Shown: positions 42,573-51,878 of the stretch, in pieces
Layout: each line of letters opens with the position of its first letter
How positions within the stretch are numbered: position 1 is the stretch's first letter
Assembly: GCA_946558465.1 (NCBI GenBank)
Contig: CAMNTM010000002.1
Location: forward strand, 1-64,000
Length of the DNA stretch: 64,000 nt
Direction of reading: 5' to 3'
Origin: an uncultured Lachnospiraceae bacterium
GTDB taxonomy: Bacteria; Bacillota; Clostridia; Lachnospirales; Lachnospiraceae
Translations under genes and position numbers: made by a program
The notes under the pieces: generated by a model
What the model saw: the letters and a program-made list of their open reading frames with translations, nothing else
What the model was told of the DNA's origin: nothing
The model's database searches: none

Positions 42573-43550
42573 CTATCCGATTCTTCCCTCATCTATATAT
42601 TGTGCCAGCTCTTTGGCATAATAAGTCAGATAAATCTGGGCTCCTGCCCGAAAAGCAGCGGCGGCTGTTTCGCATACGATTTTTGCCTCATCAATCCAGC
42701 CCTTCTCCGCCGCTGCCTTAATCATAGCATATTCTCCGCTTACACTGTATGCTGCCACCGGAAGATTCGTTACTTCCTTCACATGAGCGATCATATCCAG
42801 ATAAGCCAGTGCCGGCTTCACCATAATAATATCAGCTCCTTCCTCCTCGTCCAGCAGCACTTCCTTTATTCCCTCACGACGGTTGTGATAATCCATCTGA
42901 TAACTTTTCCTGTCTCCAAAAGTCGGAGCCGACTCTGCCGCATCCCTGAACGGCTCGTAAAAACCAGACGCATACTTCACTGCATAGGACATGACAGGCA
43001 CATTGATATATTTATTTACATCTAAAATCTCACGGACAGCGGCCACTCTTCCATCCATCATATCTGACGGCGCCACCATATCCGCACCTGCCTGTGCATG
43101 AGAGAGAGCTGTCCTTGCCAAAACCTTTAAGGTGGCATCATTATCTACCTCCTGATTACAGAGCATGCCGCAGTGTCCGTGAGAGGTATATTCACACAGA
43201 CAGACATCTGTAATATAGTAAAGTTCCGGAAAACGCTTTTTCGCCTCCTTAAGCGCCTGCTGAATGATTCCATTCTGCGCATATGCCTGACTTGCCAGCT
43301 CATCTTTATGCTCCGGAATTCCAAACAACATAACAGAACTTATCCCTGCATTACTTATTTTTTCCATCTCATAAAGCATCTGATCCACACTATATCTAAA
43401 TTGTCCCTTCATGGACGGAATCTCCTCCCGGATTCTCATACCTTCTTTTACAAAAACAGGATAAATGAGCGCTGATTTGTCAATTCTCGTCTCTCTTACC
43501 ATCCTTCTAAGTGTTTCACTGCTCCTTAATCTTCGAGGTCTCTTTATCAT
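42573..43550 (-). CDS. hemB: Porphobilinogen synthase (delta-aminolevulinate dehydratase)
   Basis: The 325-residue enzyme has the zinc-type cysteine cluster DVCLCEYTSHGHCGM, active-site lysines in VMSYAVKYASGFYEPFRDA and IIMVKPALAYLDM, and the usual GRIG C-terminus. It condenses two molecules of 5-aminolevulinate. The start (MIKRPRRLRSSETLRRM) lies 35 bases inside the 3' end of the cobA-hemD gene, indicating operon coupling. It is the last gene of the sirC-hemC-cobA/hemD-hemB cluster. Confidence 0.95.
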   Translation of the reverse strand: MIKRPRRLRSSETLRRMVRETRIDKSALIYPVFVKEGMRIREEIPSMKGQFRYSVDQMLYEMEKISNAGISSVMLFGIPEHKDELASQAYAQNGIIQQALKEAKKRFPELYYITDVCLCEYTSHGHCGMLCNQEVDNDATLKVLARTALSHAQAGADMVAPSDMMDGRVAAVREILDVNKYINVPVMSYAVKYASGFYEPFRDAAESAPTFGDRKSYQMDYHNRREGIKEVLLDEEEGADIIMVKPALAYLDMIAHVKEVTNLPVAAYSVSGEYAMIKAAAEKGWIDEAKIVCETAAAAFRAGAQIYLTYYAKELAQYIDEGRIG

Positions 43551-45072
43551 TTTCCTTTTTTATCCTTTCTACAAGCTCTATGAGACTGTCTATAGATGCC
43601 TCCTCTGAAACATAGCATTTCATTCCGTATTTCCTGGCACTCTCTGCTGTCTGACGGCCGATACACGCTGCTGTTATCTTGGAATAATCTGTACCTTCAC
43701 TGGCAGCCGCAAATCCCTCCACCGTAGAGCTGCTCGTAAACACGACACAGTCAATCCGGTTTTTGTAAAGAAGCTCTTTTACTGGTATGGCGCATTTTCT
43801 ATATTCTGTCCGGTATATAGGAATGTCGTCCACTTCCGCTCCTGCTTTTTCTAAAATCGGTACAAGCCGGGCATTTCCTCTCTCTGCTCTTGGAATCAAA
43901 ATTTTCTGCCCGGTAATATTCTGCTGCGAAAGGAGCTCTCCCAGTGCCCCTCCCTCATACACCTCCGGCATCAAATCCGCATAAATCCCCCGTCTGGATA
44001 ACTCTTTTCCCGTACCACTTCCAATTACAGCAAATTTCAGATGTAAAAGGCGCCGTATATCCCACTTTCTTTCTGCCATTTCCTCAAAAAAAATTCTTAC
44101 TCCTGCCTGGCTTGTAAAAACTATCCAGTGATAATCCTGAATTTTCATAAGGCTTTTTTTAAGCCGGCTTTGATTTTTTAATGGAACCGTGTCAATTACA
44201 GGGGTCTCAAGTACCTGTGCTCCCAGTCTGCGCAGTTTTTCTGCTGTCATAAAAATCAGCTCCTTGGGTCTTGTCAGAAGCACACACATACCTGCAAGAG
44301 GCTGCTTTTCCCGCCATGAAAGCCTGTCAGACAAGCCGCATACCCTGCCGATTACAATAACTGCCGGCGGCGTGATTTCAGCCTTCTCCGCTTCTTTTAC
44401 CAGCCTGAATAATGTAGTTATAATTCTTTTCTGCCTGGCTGTAGTTCCTTCCTGTAAAATTGCCGCAGGCATCTCAGGCTCCATCCCTGCTTTCAGCAGC
44501 CCTGTCACAATTTCCGGAAGTGCTGTAACTCCCATTAAAAAAACCAACGTTCCTTCTGCCTCTACCAGCGCACGATAGCGGATTGCACCAGCTCCTCCTT
44601 CTCGTCTGTGTCCGGTTATTATATGCAGCGAAGAAGCATAGTCCCGGTGTGTTACTGGTATCCCATTGTACGCCGGAACCGCCAGCGGTGACGTCACTCC
44701 GGGAACTACTTCAAACATAATCTTATGCTTTTTCAGCTCCTCCAGCTCTTCACCGCCTCTTCCGAATAAAAAGGGATCTCCTCCCTTCAGTCTGACAACA
44801 ATCTTTCCCTTTTCGGCCTTTTCCACTAAAATCTGATTAATCTGCTCCTGAGAAACCTGATGGTGCCCTGCTGTTTTTCCTACATGAATCATTTCTTTAT
44901 CATTTCCAACTGCCGCCAGCACCTCGTCTCCTGCAAGATGATCATATACAATTACGTCCGCCCCGCGCAGCACAGCCCGTCCCTTCACTGTCAGAAGTCC
45001 AACGTCCCCCGGACCTGCACCTACAAGATACACCTTTCCGGCAGAGACCTGCACCTGCTTTTTATCAACCAT
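43516..45072 (-). CDS. cobA-hemD: Uroporphyrinogen-III methyltransferase / uroporphyrinogen-III synthase fusion
   Basis: A 518-residue fusion protein. Residues 10-250 are the SAM-dependent C-methyltransferase with VYLVGAGPGDVGLLT, RLKGGDPFLFGRGGEE and VIVIGRVC. The remainder from about 265 is uroporphyrinogen-III synthase (HemD) with LIPRAERGNARL and VVFTSSSTVEGFAAA. Together they convert hydroxymethylbilane to uroporphyrinogen III and then precorrin-2, on the way to siroheme or cobalamin. It is preceded by hemC (16 bases) and overlaps hemB. Such fusions are typical of Clostridia. Confidence 0.94.
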   Translation of the reverse strand: MVDKKQVQVSAGKVYLVGAGPGDVGLLTVKGRAVLRGADVIVYDHLAGDEVLAAVGNDKEMIHVGKTAGHHQVSQEQINQILVEKAEKGKIVVRLKGGDPFLFGRGGEELEELKKHKIMFEVVPGVTSPLAVPAYNGIPVTHRDYASSLHIITGHRREGGAGAIRYRALVEAEGTLVFLMGVTALPEIVTGLLKAGMEPEMPAAILQEGTTARQKRIITTLFRLVKEAEKAEITPPAVIVIGRVCGLSDRLSWREKQPLAGMCVLLTRPKELIFMTAEKLRRLGAQVLETPVIDTVPLKNQSRLKKSLMKIQDYHWIVFTSQAGVRIFFEEMAERKWDIRRLLHLKFAVIGSGTGKELSRRGIYADLMPEVYEGGALGELLSQQNITGQKILIPRAERGNARLVPILEKAGAEVDDIPIYRTEYRKCAIPVKELLYKNRIDCVVFTSSSTVEGFAAASEGTDYSKITAACIGRQTAESARKYGMKCYVSEEASIDSLIELVERIKKENDKETSKIKEQ

Positions 45073-45088
45073 AATTTTTCCTCTTCCT

Positions 45089-45991
45089 TCATACTCTGTT
45101 ATATTTTTCTTTCATATTTCGGGCAAGCAGCATTCCCAAAGCCTCCGCCTCCGAAACCTCTCCTTCTATCTCTTCAACCACATAAGCTTCTTTTTCTTCT
45201 ATGTAATGCAGCCCTTTTAAGAAAAGCCTTGTTCCCTCTGTCCTTCCAAAGGCAGCGGCAGGAGAAATACAGCCTCCGTTCAGACAGCGTACAAATGCTC
45301 TCTCTGCTCTGGCTTCATAGCCAGCTTTACAGTCTATACACTCCTGAACAAAATCATAGGAAACACCTGCTCTGCCCTGAATCGCCAAAATTCCCTGGCC
45401 GGCTGCCGGCAGGATTTCATCTATAGAAAAGAATCTGCTTATCCTTTTTTCAAGCTCAAGCCGTTTAAGTCCGGCCGCCGCAAGAATCAATGCATCATAC
45501 TCTCCTCTGTCAAGCTTTTCAAGCCGAGTTAATACATTTCCCCGAATATTTCTAAACTCTGCCTCCGGATATAATTTTTCTCCCTGTATTCTTCTGCGAA
45601 AGGATGAGCAGCCAATCACTCCCCGGCCGTTCCATTCTTTTTTTCCTTCCGGAAGTACCAGGACGTCTCTTGGATCCTCCCTTTTGAAAAATCCTACAAT
45701 CGGAAGCTTATCTGATTCCTCCATCGGCATATCCTTAAGACTATGAACTGCTAAGTCAATTCTCCCCGTAAGAAGAGCCTTATCAAGCTCCTTTACAAAA
45801 AGACCTTTGCCGCCGATTTTATCCAGAGTTATATCAAGCCTTCTGTCTCCCGTTGTCTCCATAGTAATCATCTCAATGTTAAGCTCCGGATGATATTTTT
45901 TTATAATTTCTATTATCATGTTTGTCTGTATTACTGCCAGACGGCTTTTCCTGCTGCCGACAAAAATTTTCTCTTTCCTGCTGTACTCCAT
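45089..45991 (-). CDS. hemC: Hydroxymethylbilane synthase (porphobilinogen deaminase)
   Basis: The 300-residue enzyme has FVGSRKSRLAVIQTNMI at the start, AVHSLKDMP, RRRIQ and the cofactor-binding cysteine in CLNGGCISPAAAFG, where the dipyrromethane cofactor attaches. It joins four porphobilinogen units. AAGGAGG six bases before the ATG at 45991 (MEYSRKEKIFVGSRK) fixes the start. It stands between sirC and cobA-hemD in the same operon. Confidence 0.95.
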   Translation of the reverse strand: MEYSRKEKIFVGSRKSRLAVIQTNMIIEIIKKYHPELNIEMITMETTGDRRLDITLDKIGGKGLFVKELDKALLTGRIDLAVHSLKDMPMEESDKLPIVGFFKREDPRDVLVLPEGKKEWNGRGVIGCSSFRRRIQGEKLYPEAEFRNIRGNVLTRLEKLDRGEYDALILAAAGLKRLELEKRISRFFSIDEILPAAGQGILAIQGRAGVSYDFVQECIDCKAGYEARAERAFVRCLNGGCISPAAAFGRTEGTRLFLKGLHYIEEKEAYVVEEIEGEVSEAEALGMLLARNMKEKYNRV

Positions 45992-46054
45992 ATCAGCCTC
46001 CTTATCAGCCCCCAGGCTTTTACACAAATATTTCTTTATTTTCCCTGCTTTTCT

Positions 46055-46534
46055 TTATTCCTCCGACATTCCTTTACACAGCTCTGTAAGCGCTCTGTCA
46101 ATGCATTCTCTTGCTTCCTTCACTCCTTTGTGGCTCAGTCCGCCGGCTGTTACCCCTGCCACTAATTTTCCACGTCTTACAACTGCCGGAAAATAAAAAT
46201 CACACAGCTCCTTTTTATGCGCCGTATTAACCAGAATGCTTCTTTCTCTGCAGTCACGGACTACCTGCTCATTACACTGGGCGTCATCTGTAGCTGCAAG
46301 GACCAGATACGTATCCTTCAATTGAGCCTGGCTGTATCTTTCCTTCAGCCAGACAACAGCCCCTTCACCGACGAGCCGTTGAAGCTCCTCCGTTATTTCC
46401 GGCGCCGCCACCACTATATTTTCAGTAAATGCAAGAAGCGTTTCTACTCGTCTTTGCGCAACTTTTCCTCCTCCGACAACAAGAATCTTCCTTTCTGATA
46501 AATCCATAAAAATGGGAAAATATAATCCTTTCAT
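46055..46534 (-). CDS. sirC: Precorrin-2 dehydrogenase (Met8/SirC-like)
   Basis: A 159-residue protein with the Rossmann loop KILVVGGGKVAQRRVETLL, AATDDAQCNEQVVRDC and GGLSHKGVKEARECIDRAL. It is the N-terminal half of CysG/Met8, which oxidises precorrin-2 to sirohydrochlorin with NAD; the short length suggests that it lacks the chelatase extension. First gene of the operon with hemC, cobA-hemD and hemB. No glutamyl-tRNA reductase (hemA) gene lies upstream, unlike in some clostridial clusters. Confidence 0.9.
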   Translation of the reverse strand: MKGLYFPIFMDLSERKILVVGGGKVAQRRVETLLAFTENIVVAAPEITEELQRLVGEGAVVWLKERYSQAQLKDTYLVLAATDDAQCNEQVVRDCRERSILVNTAHKKELCDFYFPAVVRRGKLVAGVTAGGLSHKGVKEARECIDRALTELCKGMSEE

Positions 46535-47090
46535 CCTTCATAATACCTCATCTTAATATCTTATATAAACGCCGCAAAACATATAGCATGCTATTAAATT
46601 TACACTGTATTTATTTGCATTTTCGTTACACTTATCTTCTTATTCCAAAAAATATCTATGATAAATTCAGATAAATCCTCTTATACGTATACCTATTTTA
46701 GAACACTTTCTCTGTAAAAAAATTTTCCTTTGGCATATACATTGCATACTATATTTTATTTATTGTATTTTCAATATATTTTCTTATTTAATAAAATCAT
46801 CTTTTATATTTATCTCCCGCCCCAGACGGCAATGTATTTAATCCTCATCATCTTCAAAATCTATGAACACTCAATTGTCTATATTCTATCGGCTCGCCTG
46901 TCATATGTCAAATCATTTAAGTATTTTACATATGGCTCTCCACTTATGATACTTGATAATCCGCCGGCTTTTCTACAGATACAGACATGCCGAAGCTGCA
47001 CATGTTTTTTATTGTAAGCAATATCAAATTGTGATAAAATTATATAAATATATAAAATATTTTTCTATAAAACAGGAGAGCGGCACTGCG
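46535..47090. other. AT-rich intergenic region between sirC and the diguanylate cyclase
   Basis: About 555 bases, strongly AT-rich. I looked for a cobalamin riboswitch upstream of sirC and found none, and saw no RNA gene. It must contain two divergent promoters, but neither can be placed with confidence. Several TATAAA-like stretches lie near 47040-47065. Confidence 0.5.
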
Positions 47091-48338
47091 ATGAACGACA
47101 AAAATCTTGAGCTTTTATCTAAATACATAGAGAACATTCTTAATGGAACTGCTTCTTGGCATCCTGTCACAGACGAATTTGATGAGCCCTATCGAAAGCT
47201 GGGACAGGACCTTCAGAAGATACAATGTGCGATTCATGAGCTGGCACAATATTCTGCCGAGCTTTCCGGCGGAAATCTGTCTGTCGAATTTCCAAAAGAA
47301 AATAACTTTCTGTGTATGAATCTGAAAGTACTTCATTCCAATTTGAATCAGATTACCCAACGGGCCAGACAAGTGGCAGAAGGAGATTATTCCCAGCATG
47401 TCGATCATCTAGGAGATTTTTCTACTTCCTTTAACGGAATGACAAAGCAAATAAAAAAAAGAGAAGCACAGCTTAAGGAAGAAGCCGCACGCATACAAAA
47501 CCGGGCAGATCTGGTTGAAAGTCATAACGAGCTTCTCATAAAGCTTCTGAGCAAGCGAAATGAATGGCTTCTTGTTGTAGATGAAAACAGTAAAGAGATC
47601 CTATATTGTAACAAACGCAATGAAGAAGGAGCAAAGGATACTGCCTACTGCAAAACCTGTAAAAACCGTCTCTCCTTTCAATCTGAGCTTTTACACTGGA
47701 ATACAGGCGAGCAGTACAAGGTATGGGAGCTGGACGATGAAAATGATACCCATTACCGCATTACTTCTTTTCCGCTTGAGTGGAAAGAGTTCGATTCCTA
47801 TGTACATATCGTAGTAGATATTACCGACGAGAAACGAGCCGCCCAGGACTTGACCAGCAAAGCATATCATGACCCCGGAACCGGGATTAAAAACCGCTTG
47901 TTTTTCAGAGAATATATGGATAGATTTTTGTCAGAAAAACGCAATGCCACGTTATGTTATCTGGATTTAGATGGATTGAAATATGTAAACGACGTGTATG
48001 GGCACCTGGAGGGAGATATGTATATCCAAAATTTCGTGGAGCTTATCCGAAATAACTTCCGAAGCGGTGATACCTTTGCTCGAATCGGCGGTGACGAATT
48101 CTGTCTTGTTCTTACAGGAAGCATTAAGGAGCTGATTGAAAAAAAGCTGGCCGAAATTCTGAATGATTTTCAAACATCTGATTTTGCCGAATATCAATGC
48201 AGCTTCAGCTATGGCGTCGTCGATATTATAGGTATAGATAATAAGTTGTCACTGGATGAGCTTCTTCAGAAAGCTGATGAGATCATGTACAAATGCAAGC
48301 GTAAAAACAAAGAAAAATATCCTGCTCTTGTCAGATAA
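47091..48338 (+). CDS. Diguanylate cyclase with PAS-like sensor region
   Basis: The 415-residue protein has an N-terminal HAMP-like helical region (about 40-120), a PAS-like region (LLVVDENSKEILYCNKRN near 165-260) and a C-terminal GGDEF domain with DLDGLKYVNDVYGH and RIGGDEFCLVLTG. An inhibitory I-site RxxD (RSGD) lies exactly five residues before GGDEF, so the enzyme should be product-inhibited. It makes cyclic di-GMP from GTP in the cytoplasm; no membrane helix is present. The ATG at 47091 has AGGAGAG upstream at a long spacing. The gene ends at a strong terminator. Confidence 0.9.
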   Translation: MNDKNLELLSKYIENILNGTASWHPVTDEFDEPYRKLGQDLQKIQCAIHELAQYSAELSGGNLSVEFPKENNFLCMNLKVLHSNLNQITQRARQVAEGDYSQHVDHLGDFSTSFNGMTKQIKKREAQLKEEAARIQNRADLVESHNELLIKLLSKRNEWLLVVDENSKEILYCNKRNEEGAKDTAYCKTCKNRLSFQSELLHWNTGEQYKVWELDDENDTHYRITSFPLEWKEFDSYVHIVVDITDEKRAAQDLTSKAYHDPGTGIKNRLFFREYMDRFLSEKRNATLCYLDLDGLKYVNDVYGHLEGDMYIQNFVELIRNNFRSGDTFARIGGDEFCLVLTGSIKELIEKKLAEILNDFQTSDFAEYQCSFSYGVVDIIGIDNKLSLDELLQKADEIMYKCKRKNKEKYPALVR

Positions 48339-48352
48339 CCTTTAAATTTTCG

Positions 48353-48399
48353 AAGGACTGAAGTCTGCAGACAATAACATCTGCACTTCAGTCCTTTTT
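48353..48399 (+). terminator. Terminator after the diguanylate cyclase
   Basis: AAGGACTGAAGT and CTGCAGA pair with TCTGCA and CTTCAGTCCTT across a short loop (48353-48395), followed by TTTTT. One of the strongest terminators in the window. It also separates the convergent SOD gene. Confidence 0.88.
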
Positions 48400-48404
48400 A
48401 TATT

Positions 48405-48896
48405 TCAGTTTCCTTCCTCTATTTCGCCCGCTAAAGAAACAATTTCCCCGCAGGCAATCTTCTCTCCGGAATCTCCGGAAGGCTGTGTACGGAAATCATC
48501 TGGCTTACTGTGAACTATGATTGTTTTTCCAATTACGTCCTCCGGATAAAATCTTCCCGTATAAACGGCCGCCCATGCTACTCCCCGGCTGGCAAGAAGC
48601 GGCGGCAGATCCCCGGCATGTCTCGGATGTTCTCGGTTTTGAGGATTAAAATGCATTCCCGCATCTTTAAAATGATCTTCCTTATCTCCTGTGCAGCCCG
48701 CACCTTCGTGAATATGAAAACCATAAAATCCTCCATTTTCTTCCTCCAGCGTTTCCGGCAGTCCATAAATTTCCACAACTAAAACAGTACCGCCATAAGT
48801 ATCATATAATTCAACTTTTCCCCGGATATCCGGATAATCCCCGCTCCCCTTTATTCTGGCGGCTGCCGACGGATTTCCATTCGACATTTTAAACAT
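48405..48896 (-). CDS. Cu/Zn superoxide dismutase-like protein
   Basis: A 163-residue protein with the Cu/Zn SOD fold: FHIHEGAGC, MHFNPQNREHPRHAGDLPPL (zinc ligands) and IIVHSKPDDFRTQPSGDSG. The metal ligands look preserved. The sequence that normally contains the catalytic Arg (GNAGxRxACG) reads GDSGEKIACG, so the guiding Arg is Lys and superoxide turnover may be slow. No signal peptide is present, so the protein is cytoplasmic, unusual for the family. GGAG nine bases before the ATG at 48896 supports the start. Confidence 0.88.
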   Translation of the reverse strand: MFKMSNGNPSAAARIKGSGDYPDIRGKVELYDTYGGTVLVVEIYGLPETLEEENGGFYGFHIHEGAGCTGDKEDHFKDAGMHFNPQNREHPRHAGDLPPLLASRGVAWAAVYTGRFYPEDVIGKTIIVHSKPDDFRTQPSGDSGEKIACGEIVSLAGEIEEGN

Positions 48897-48983
48897 ATCA
48901 TCACACTCCTTCCGTCTATTCTATGCACAGGACTGTGGATAATTCGTTTTTTCGATCCTTTATTTTACCAGCATTGCATCTGG

Positions 48984-49021
48984 AAAAAACGAGCGGTGCG
49001 GGAAGAATTTCCCTGCACCGC
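48984..49021 (-). terminator. Terminator between SOD gene and the AT-rich island
   Basis: On the minus strand GCGGTGCAGGGAA pairs with TTCCCGCACCGC (48993-49021), followed by TCGTTTTTT. It would stop transcription coming from the island before it enters the SOD gene. Confidence 0.75.
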
Positions 49022-49177
49022 ATTGATGTATAATTATAATAGTGGATTGGGGTGAGAAAGTCAATAGGGTTTGGGAGATTTTATGGTGCTTTGATAGTAC
49101 TTTTCTGAGAATTGTTAAATGATTCATCCATCTTCTAACCAGCAGTTCTTGACTTTTTTCTTATCCTCTGCCTTTCC

Positions 49178-49214
49178 AATCCGAACTTCAGCGCAATACA
49201 CCGAAGTTCGGATT
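49178..49214. repeat. Perfect 12-bp inverted repeat at the edge of the island
   Basis: AATCCGAACTTC (49178-49189) and GAAGTTCGGATT (49203-49214) are perfect inverted repeats with a 13-base loop, without a T run. Composition changes sharply on the right side. It may be a terminator relic, a boundary or an attachment-related palindrome. The rest of 49025-49356 holds nothing else I can identify. Confidence 0.6.
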
Positions 49215-49356
49215 AACAGGGGCTACCTTCGTAAAAAAATTATTAGATTCCTGTAATCATCAAAGTATTCCACCGCTATTTTTGTCCACTCAGTCGTAGG
49301 AGGGAACATATCTATTTCTTTTAATTTTTATATTTTATCCATTCTAGGGAACAAAT

Positions 49357-50013
49357 CTAATGTTCGAATTCAATGTATGTCACATCATTTTTTCCTAAAC
49401 CGACTATTAATTTAAAGCTATACTTTTCTTTGCAATATGATTTTTTTATACATTTCATAGCTTCTTCCTTAGACATTAATGCTCCATCCACATTGTACAA
49501 TCCATTATAACCTTTTGAGTTTTCCAAGAAAGCCTCACATTCTCTTTCGTTTAAATCAACAAAGTCCATCTTTGATATTTTTATATTAAAGCGAAATTTT
49601 TCTTTGTTAAAGTACAGATTATCATAAATTTGAGGAGTGCCCACAAATTCAATTTTTTTCTGTTCTTCTTCTAATTTTATAAACTCTGACTCATCTCTTA
49701 ATTTTGCCAATGACCAATCATCCGTATAAGTATAATTTCTGGCATCGTATTCATGTTCACAGATAAACGTGAGCATATTCCTCACTCCTTCTATGTCAAA
49801 TGTGAGAGTCAATTTATTAGCACGCTGTTGAATATAACTCTTAACCGCTTCAATAATTCCTCTTTGAATTGTTCTTGCTGTACTTTGTGGTGTACGATAT
49901 TCTCTCCTACTTATATAATCTGGCATAACAAATTTCACATAACCTTCCCTAAAATATTGTGAATCCCATCCAAATATACCATCTTTCTCCATCAATTCAT
50001 TTATTCTTGTCAT
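49357..50013 (-). CDS. Hypothetical protein (218 aa), AT-rich island
   Basis: The product (MTRINELMEKDGIFGWDSQYF...) is soluble and rich in Lys/Glu/Phe. A central helical stretch reads IIEAVKSYIQQRANKLTLTFDI, and a C-terminal half with alternating strands ends LIVGLGKNDVTYIEFEH. No known motif is seen. It is the last of three genes on the minus strand (51826-49357), 54 bases after the large membrane-anchored gene, and might function with it. Confidence 0.68.
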   Translation of the reverse strand: MTRINELMEKDGIFGWDSQYFREGYVKFVMPDYISRREYRTPQSTARTIQRGIIEAVKSYIQQRANKLTLTFDIEGVRNMLTFICEHEYDARNYTYTDDWSLAKLRDESEFIKLEEEQKKIEFVGTPQIYDNLYFNKEKFRFNIKISKMDFVDLNERECEAFLENSKGYNGLYNVDGALMSKEEAMKCIKKSYCKEKYSFKLIVGLGKNDVTYIEFEH

Positions 50014-50067
50014 AATATCTTTATAATCTATATCTATAGGTTTGGGTTCTGATTTATTAATCTTTTT

Positions 50068-51624
50068 CTATCTTAAATTCGTATATGCCTCAGAAATATA
50101 TTTGAACAGCTTTATTTGTATTTGTTCTGTAATGTTGCTTGAATGCTTCAAGAGATTTTCGTATTGTTTATACTGCTTAACAAAACCATCCTTCAACAGA
50201 CCCGTTATCATATCAAACTGATTTTGAAATTCTCCCAGTATATTTATTTTGCATTCATCATTTATGGCATCCCAGTCAAAAAAAGCTTCATAGATACTAT
50301 AAAATCCAACCTCATCATTGAATACTAAATAGAGCATAAGCATAAAATCAATATTAAATTCTGAAGTCCATACAACCGTTTTAGCCATCATAAAAGAAGG
50401 AAAGTTTTCAAATCTTCGTTCCAAAGAATCTGATCCACTTTGGATTCTCCGACCAATTGCACGAAGAATTTCCTGAACATTTATTCTTAGTAACCAGGAA
50501 GCACTCATTTTTACAATTGTCTCCGATGAAAATTCTATTGCAAAAGTATCTCGCAAACTATCCCTATAATTCTGATTTAATGTTTCTCCTTCACGAAAAA
50601 TATATGCGTAAAAAGATTGGAAAAGTAATGCTAGAAAATCAAAATACTTTTCCTTATTATATGGCATATTATTATAAAATGCTTGCTTAATCATCATTTG
50701 AAACACATAGTTTCTTTCTTCTATATTATTATTTTTTAAGACAAAATATTTGAGTACATTTAGCAAACCATTTACATCTGGTTCTATTCTCTCTTCATTA
50801 GTATTCCACTGCAACTTCATCAATGCAGCAATATAGTTCTCCACAAGTTGTTCACGAACATTTTTTGTGCATAAATTATTATACATGATACTATCAAAAT
50901 ACACATAGAAAATTCTCTCAATTTCAGCATTTGAAATCTTTTTCTTTTTATACGCATCCAGCAAATCCATTTCTATCATTTGATTAAAATAATTGTTTTC
51001 AAGTAGTAGCTGATCATTCCAAAATCGCATATTTTTTAAAGGAATAACATATAGTTCTATTCTTCCATATTCAAAATTACTCATTCTCGTATAAATCTTA
51101 ACTATAGATTCCACCATATCATTATATCCAAATACTTTCGCAAAATCATCCACATATGCTCTTAATTTCGTGTCGAAGTATTTATAGTAATCATAATATC
51201 CGTCTTTCTCTCCCCTTGCTTGAACCTGAGCACTCAACTCTGTAAGCATCTCACACGTTTTGTTTTTCTCAACATAATTTCTTTCATATATAGCTGTTGA
51301 CAGTGCACTTATAATTGTATCCGTATGTGACTGGAATTCCTTTAAATCCATCTTATCATTCACACTAGCAGAAAAATGACTAATTACTAAATCAAAAACA
51401 TAACTTTCATTTGTAATCATTTTCCAGATTTTAAACGCAACATTTCCCTCTAATAAAATCAATGCCAATATCAATGCTGACATACTGTTAGCACAATTAA
51501 CCACAAAATTCGCACCCAAAAGACACACTCCAATGGTAATAACCAATAGAGAAATTCTTATATATTTTTTCGTATTTATTGGTGAATTTGGGAATTGAAT
51601 TATGTCCTTCAACTTATACCCCAA
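50068..51624 (-). CDS. Large membrane-anchored helical protein, unknown function
   Basis: A 518-residue protein with two membrane helices at the N-terminus (about 24-44 and 48-66) and a long, mostly helical cytoplasmic region rich in Tyr, Phe and Asn. I see no catalytic motif. The start is a TTG at 51624 overlapping the last codons of the small membrane protein upstream; a second TTG four codons later is equally possible. The overlap suggests coupling with the 70-residue protein. The layout of a small membrane protein, an anchored large protein and a soluble protein resembles a membrane-linked phage defence module, but this is only inferred. Confidence 0.7.
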   Translation of the reverse strand: MGYKLKDIIQFPNSPINTKKYIRISLLVITIGVCLLGANFVVNCANSMSALILALILLEGNVAFKIWKMITNESYVFDLVISHFSASVNDKMDLKEFQSHTDTIISALSTAIYERNYVEKNKTCEMLTELSAQVQARGEKDGYYDYYKYFDTKLRAYVDDFAKVFGYNDMVESIVKIYTRMSNFEYGRIELYVIPLKNMRFWNDQLLLENNYFNQMIEMDLLDAYKKKKISNAEIERIFYVYFDSIMYNNLCTKNVREQLVENYIAALMKLQWNTNEERIEPDVNGLLNVLKYFVLKNNNIEERNYVFQMMIKQAFYNNMPYNKEKYFDFLALLFQSFYAYIFREGETLNQNYRDSLRDTFAIEFSSETIVKMSASWLLRINVQEILRAIGRRIQSGSDSLERRFENFPSFMMAKTVVWTSEFNIDFMLMLYLVFNDEVGFYSIYEAFFDWDAINDECKINILGEFQNQFDMITGLLKDGFVKQYKQYENLLKHSSNITEQIQIKLFKYISEAYTNLR

Positions 51625-51826
51625 ATAGCCTGTTATCTAAAAAACTTGCAATTAATGTAATTAAGGTAAAACACATTACGGAAACAGTCATTATTCCTGC
51701 AAATATGTTGTCCATATATGACTCTGTAACCGGAATTATATATATTCCTGTAAGATTCACACCTATGTCCATAATAATACCTAGTCCAAATATTAAATAA
51801 GGAATTATATCGTACCACTTTTTCAT
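51614..51826 (-). CDS. Small two-helix membrane protein (70 aa)
   Basis: The product MKKWYDIIPYLIFGLGIIMD... has two membrane helices (about 6-22 and 42-62) linked by a short polar loop. GGGAGA lies nine bases before the ATG. It overlaps the next gene by 11 bases, a sign of real coupled translation. It may be a subunit or helper of the 518-residue protein. No function known. Confidence 0.72.
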   Translation of the reverse strand: MKKWYDIIPYLIFGLGIIMDIGVNLTGIYIIPVTESYMDNIFAGIMTVSVMCFTLITLIASFLDNRLFGV

Positions 51827-51878
51827 TCTTCTTCTCCCGTTTTCTCGCTTTCTAATATCGTAAAGCCTCGCTTAACAG

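Noticed and set aside
46535-47090. Cobalamin riboswitch upstream of sirC
   Set aside because: No B12-box or recognisable core was found; the region is featureless AT-rich DNA.
49178-49214. Transcription terminator for the first island gene
   Set aside because: The stem is perfect but neither strand has a T tract after it, and the better terminator for that gene lies at 48984-49021.
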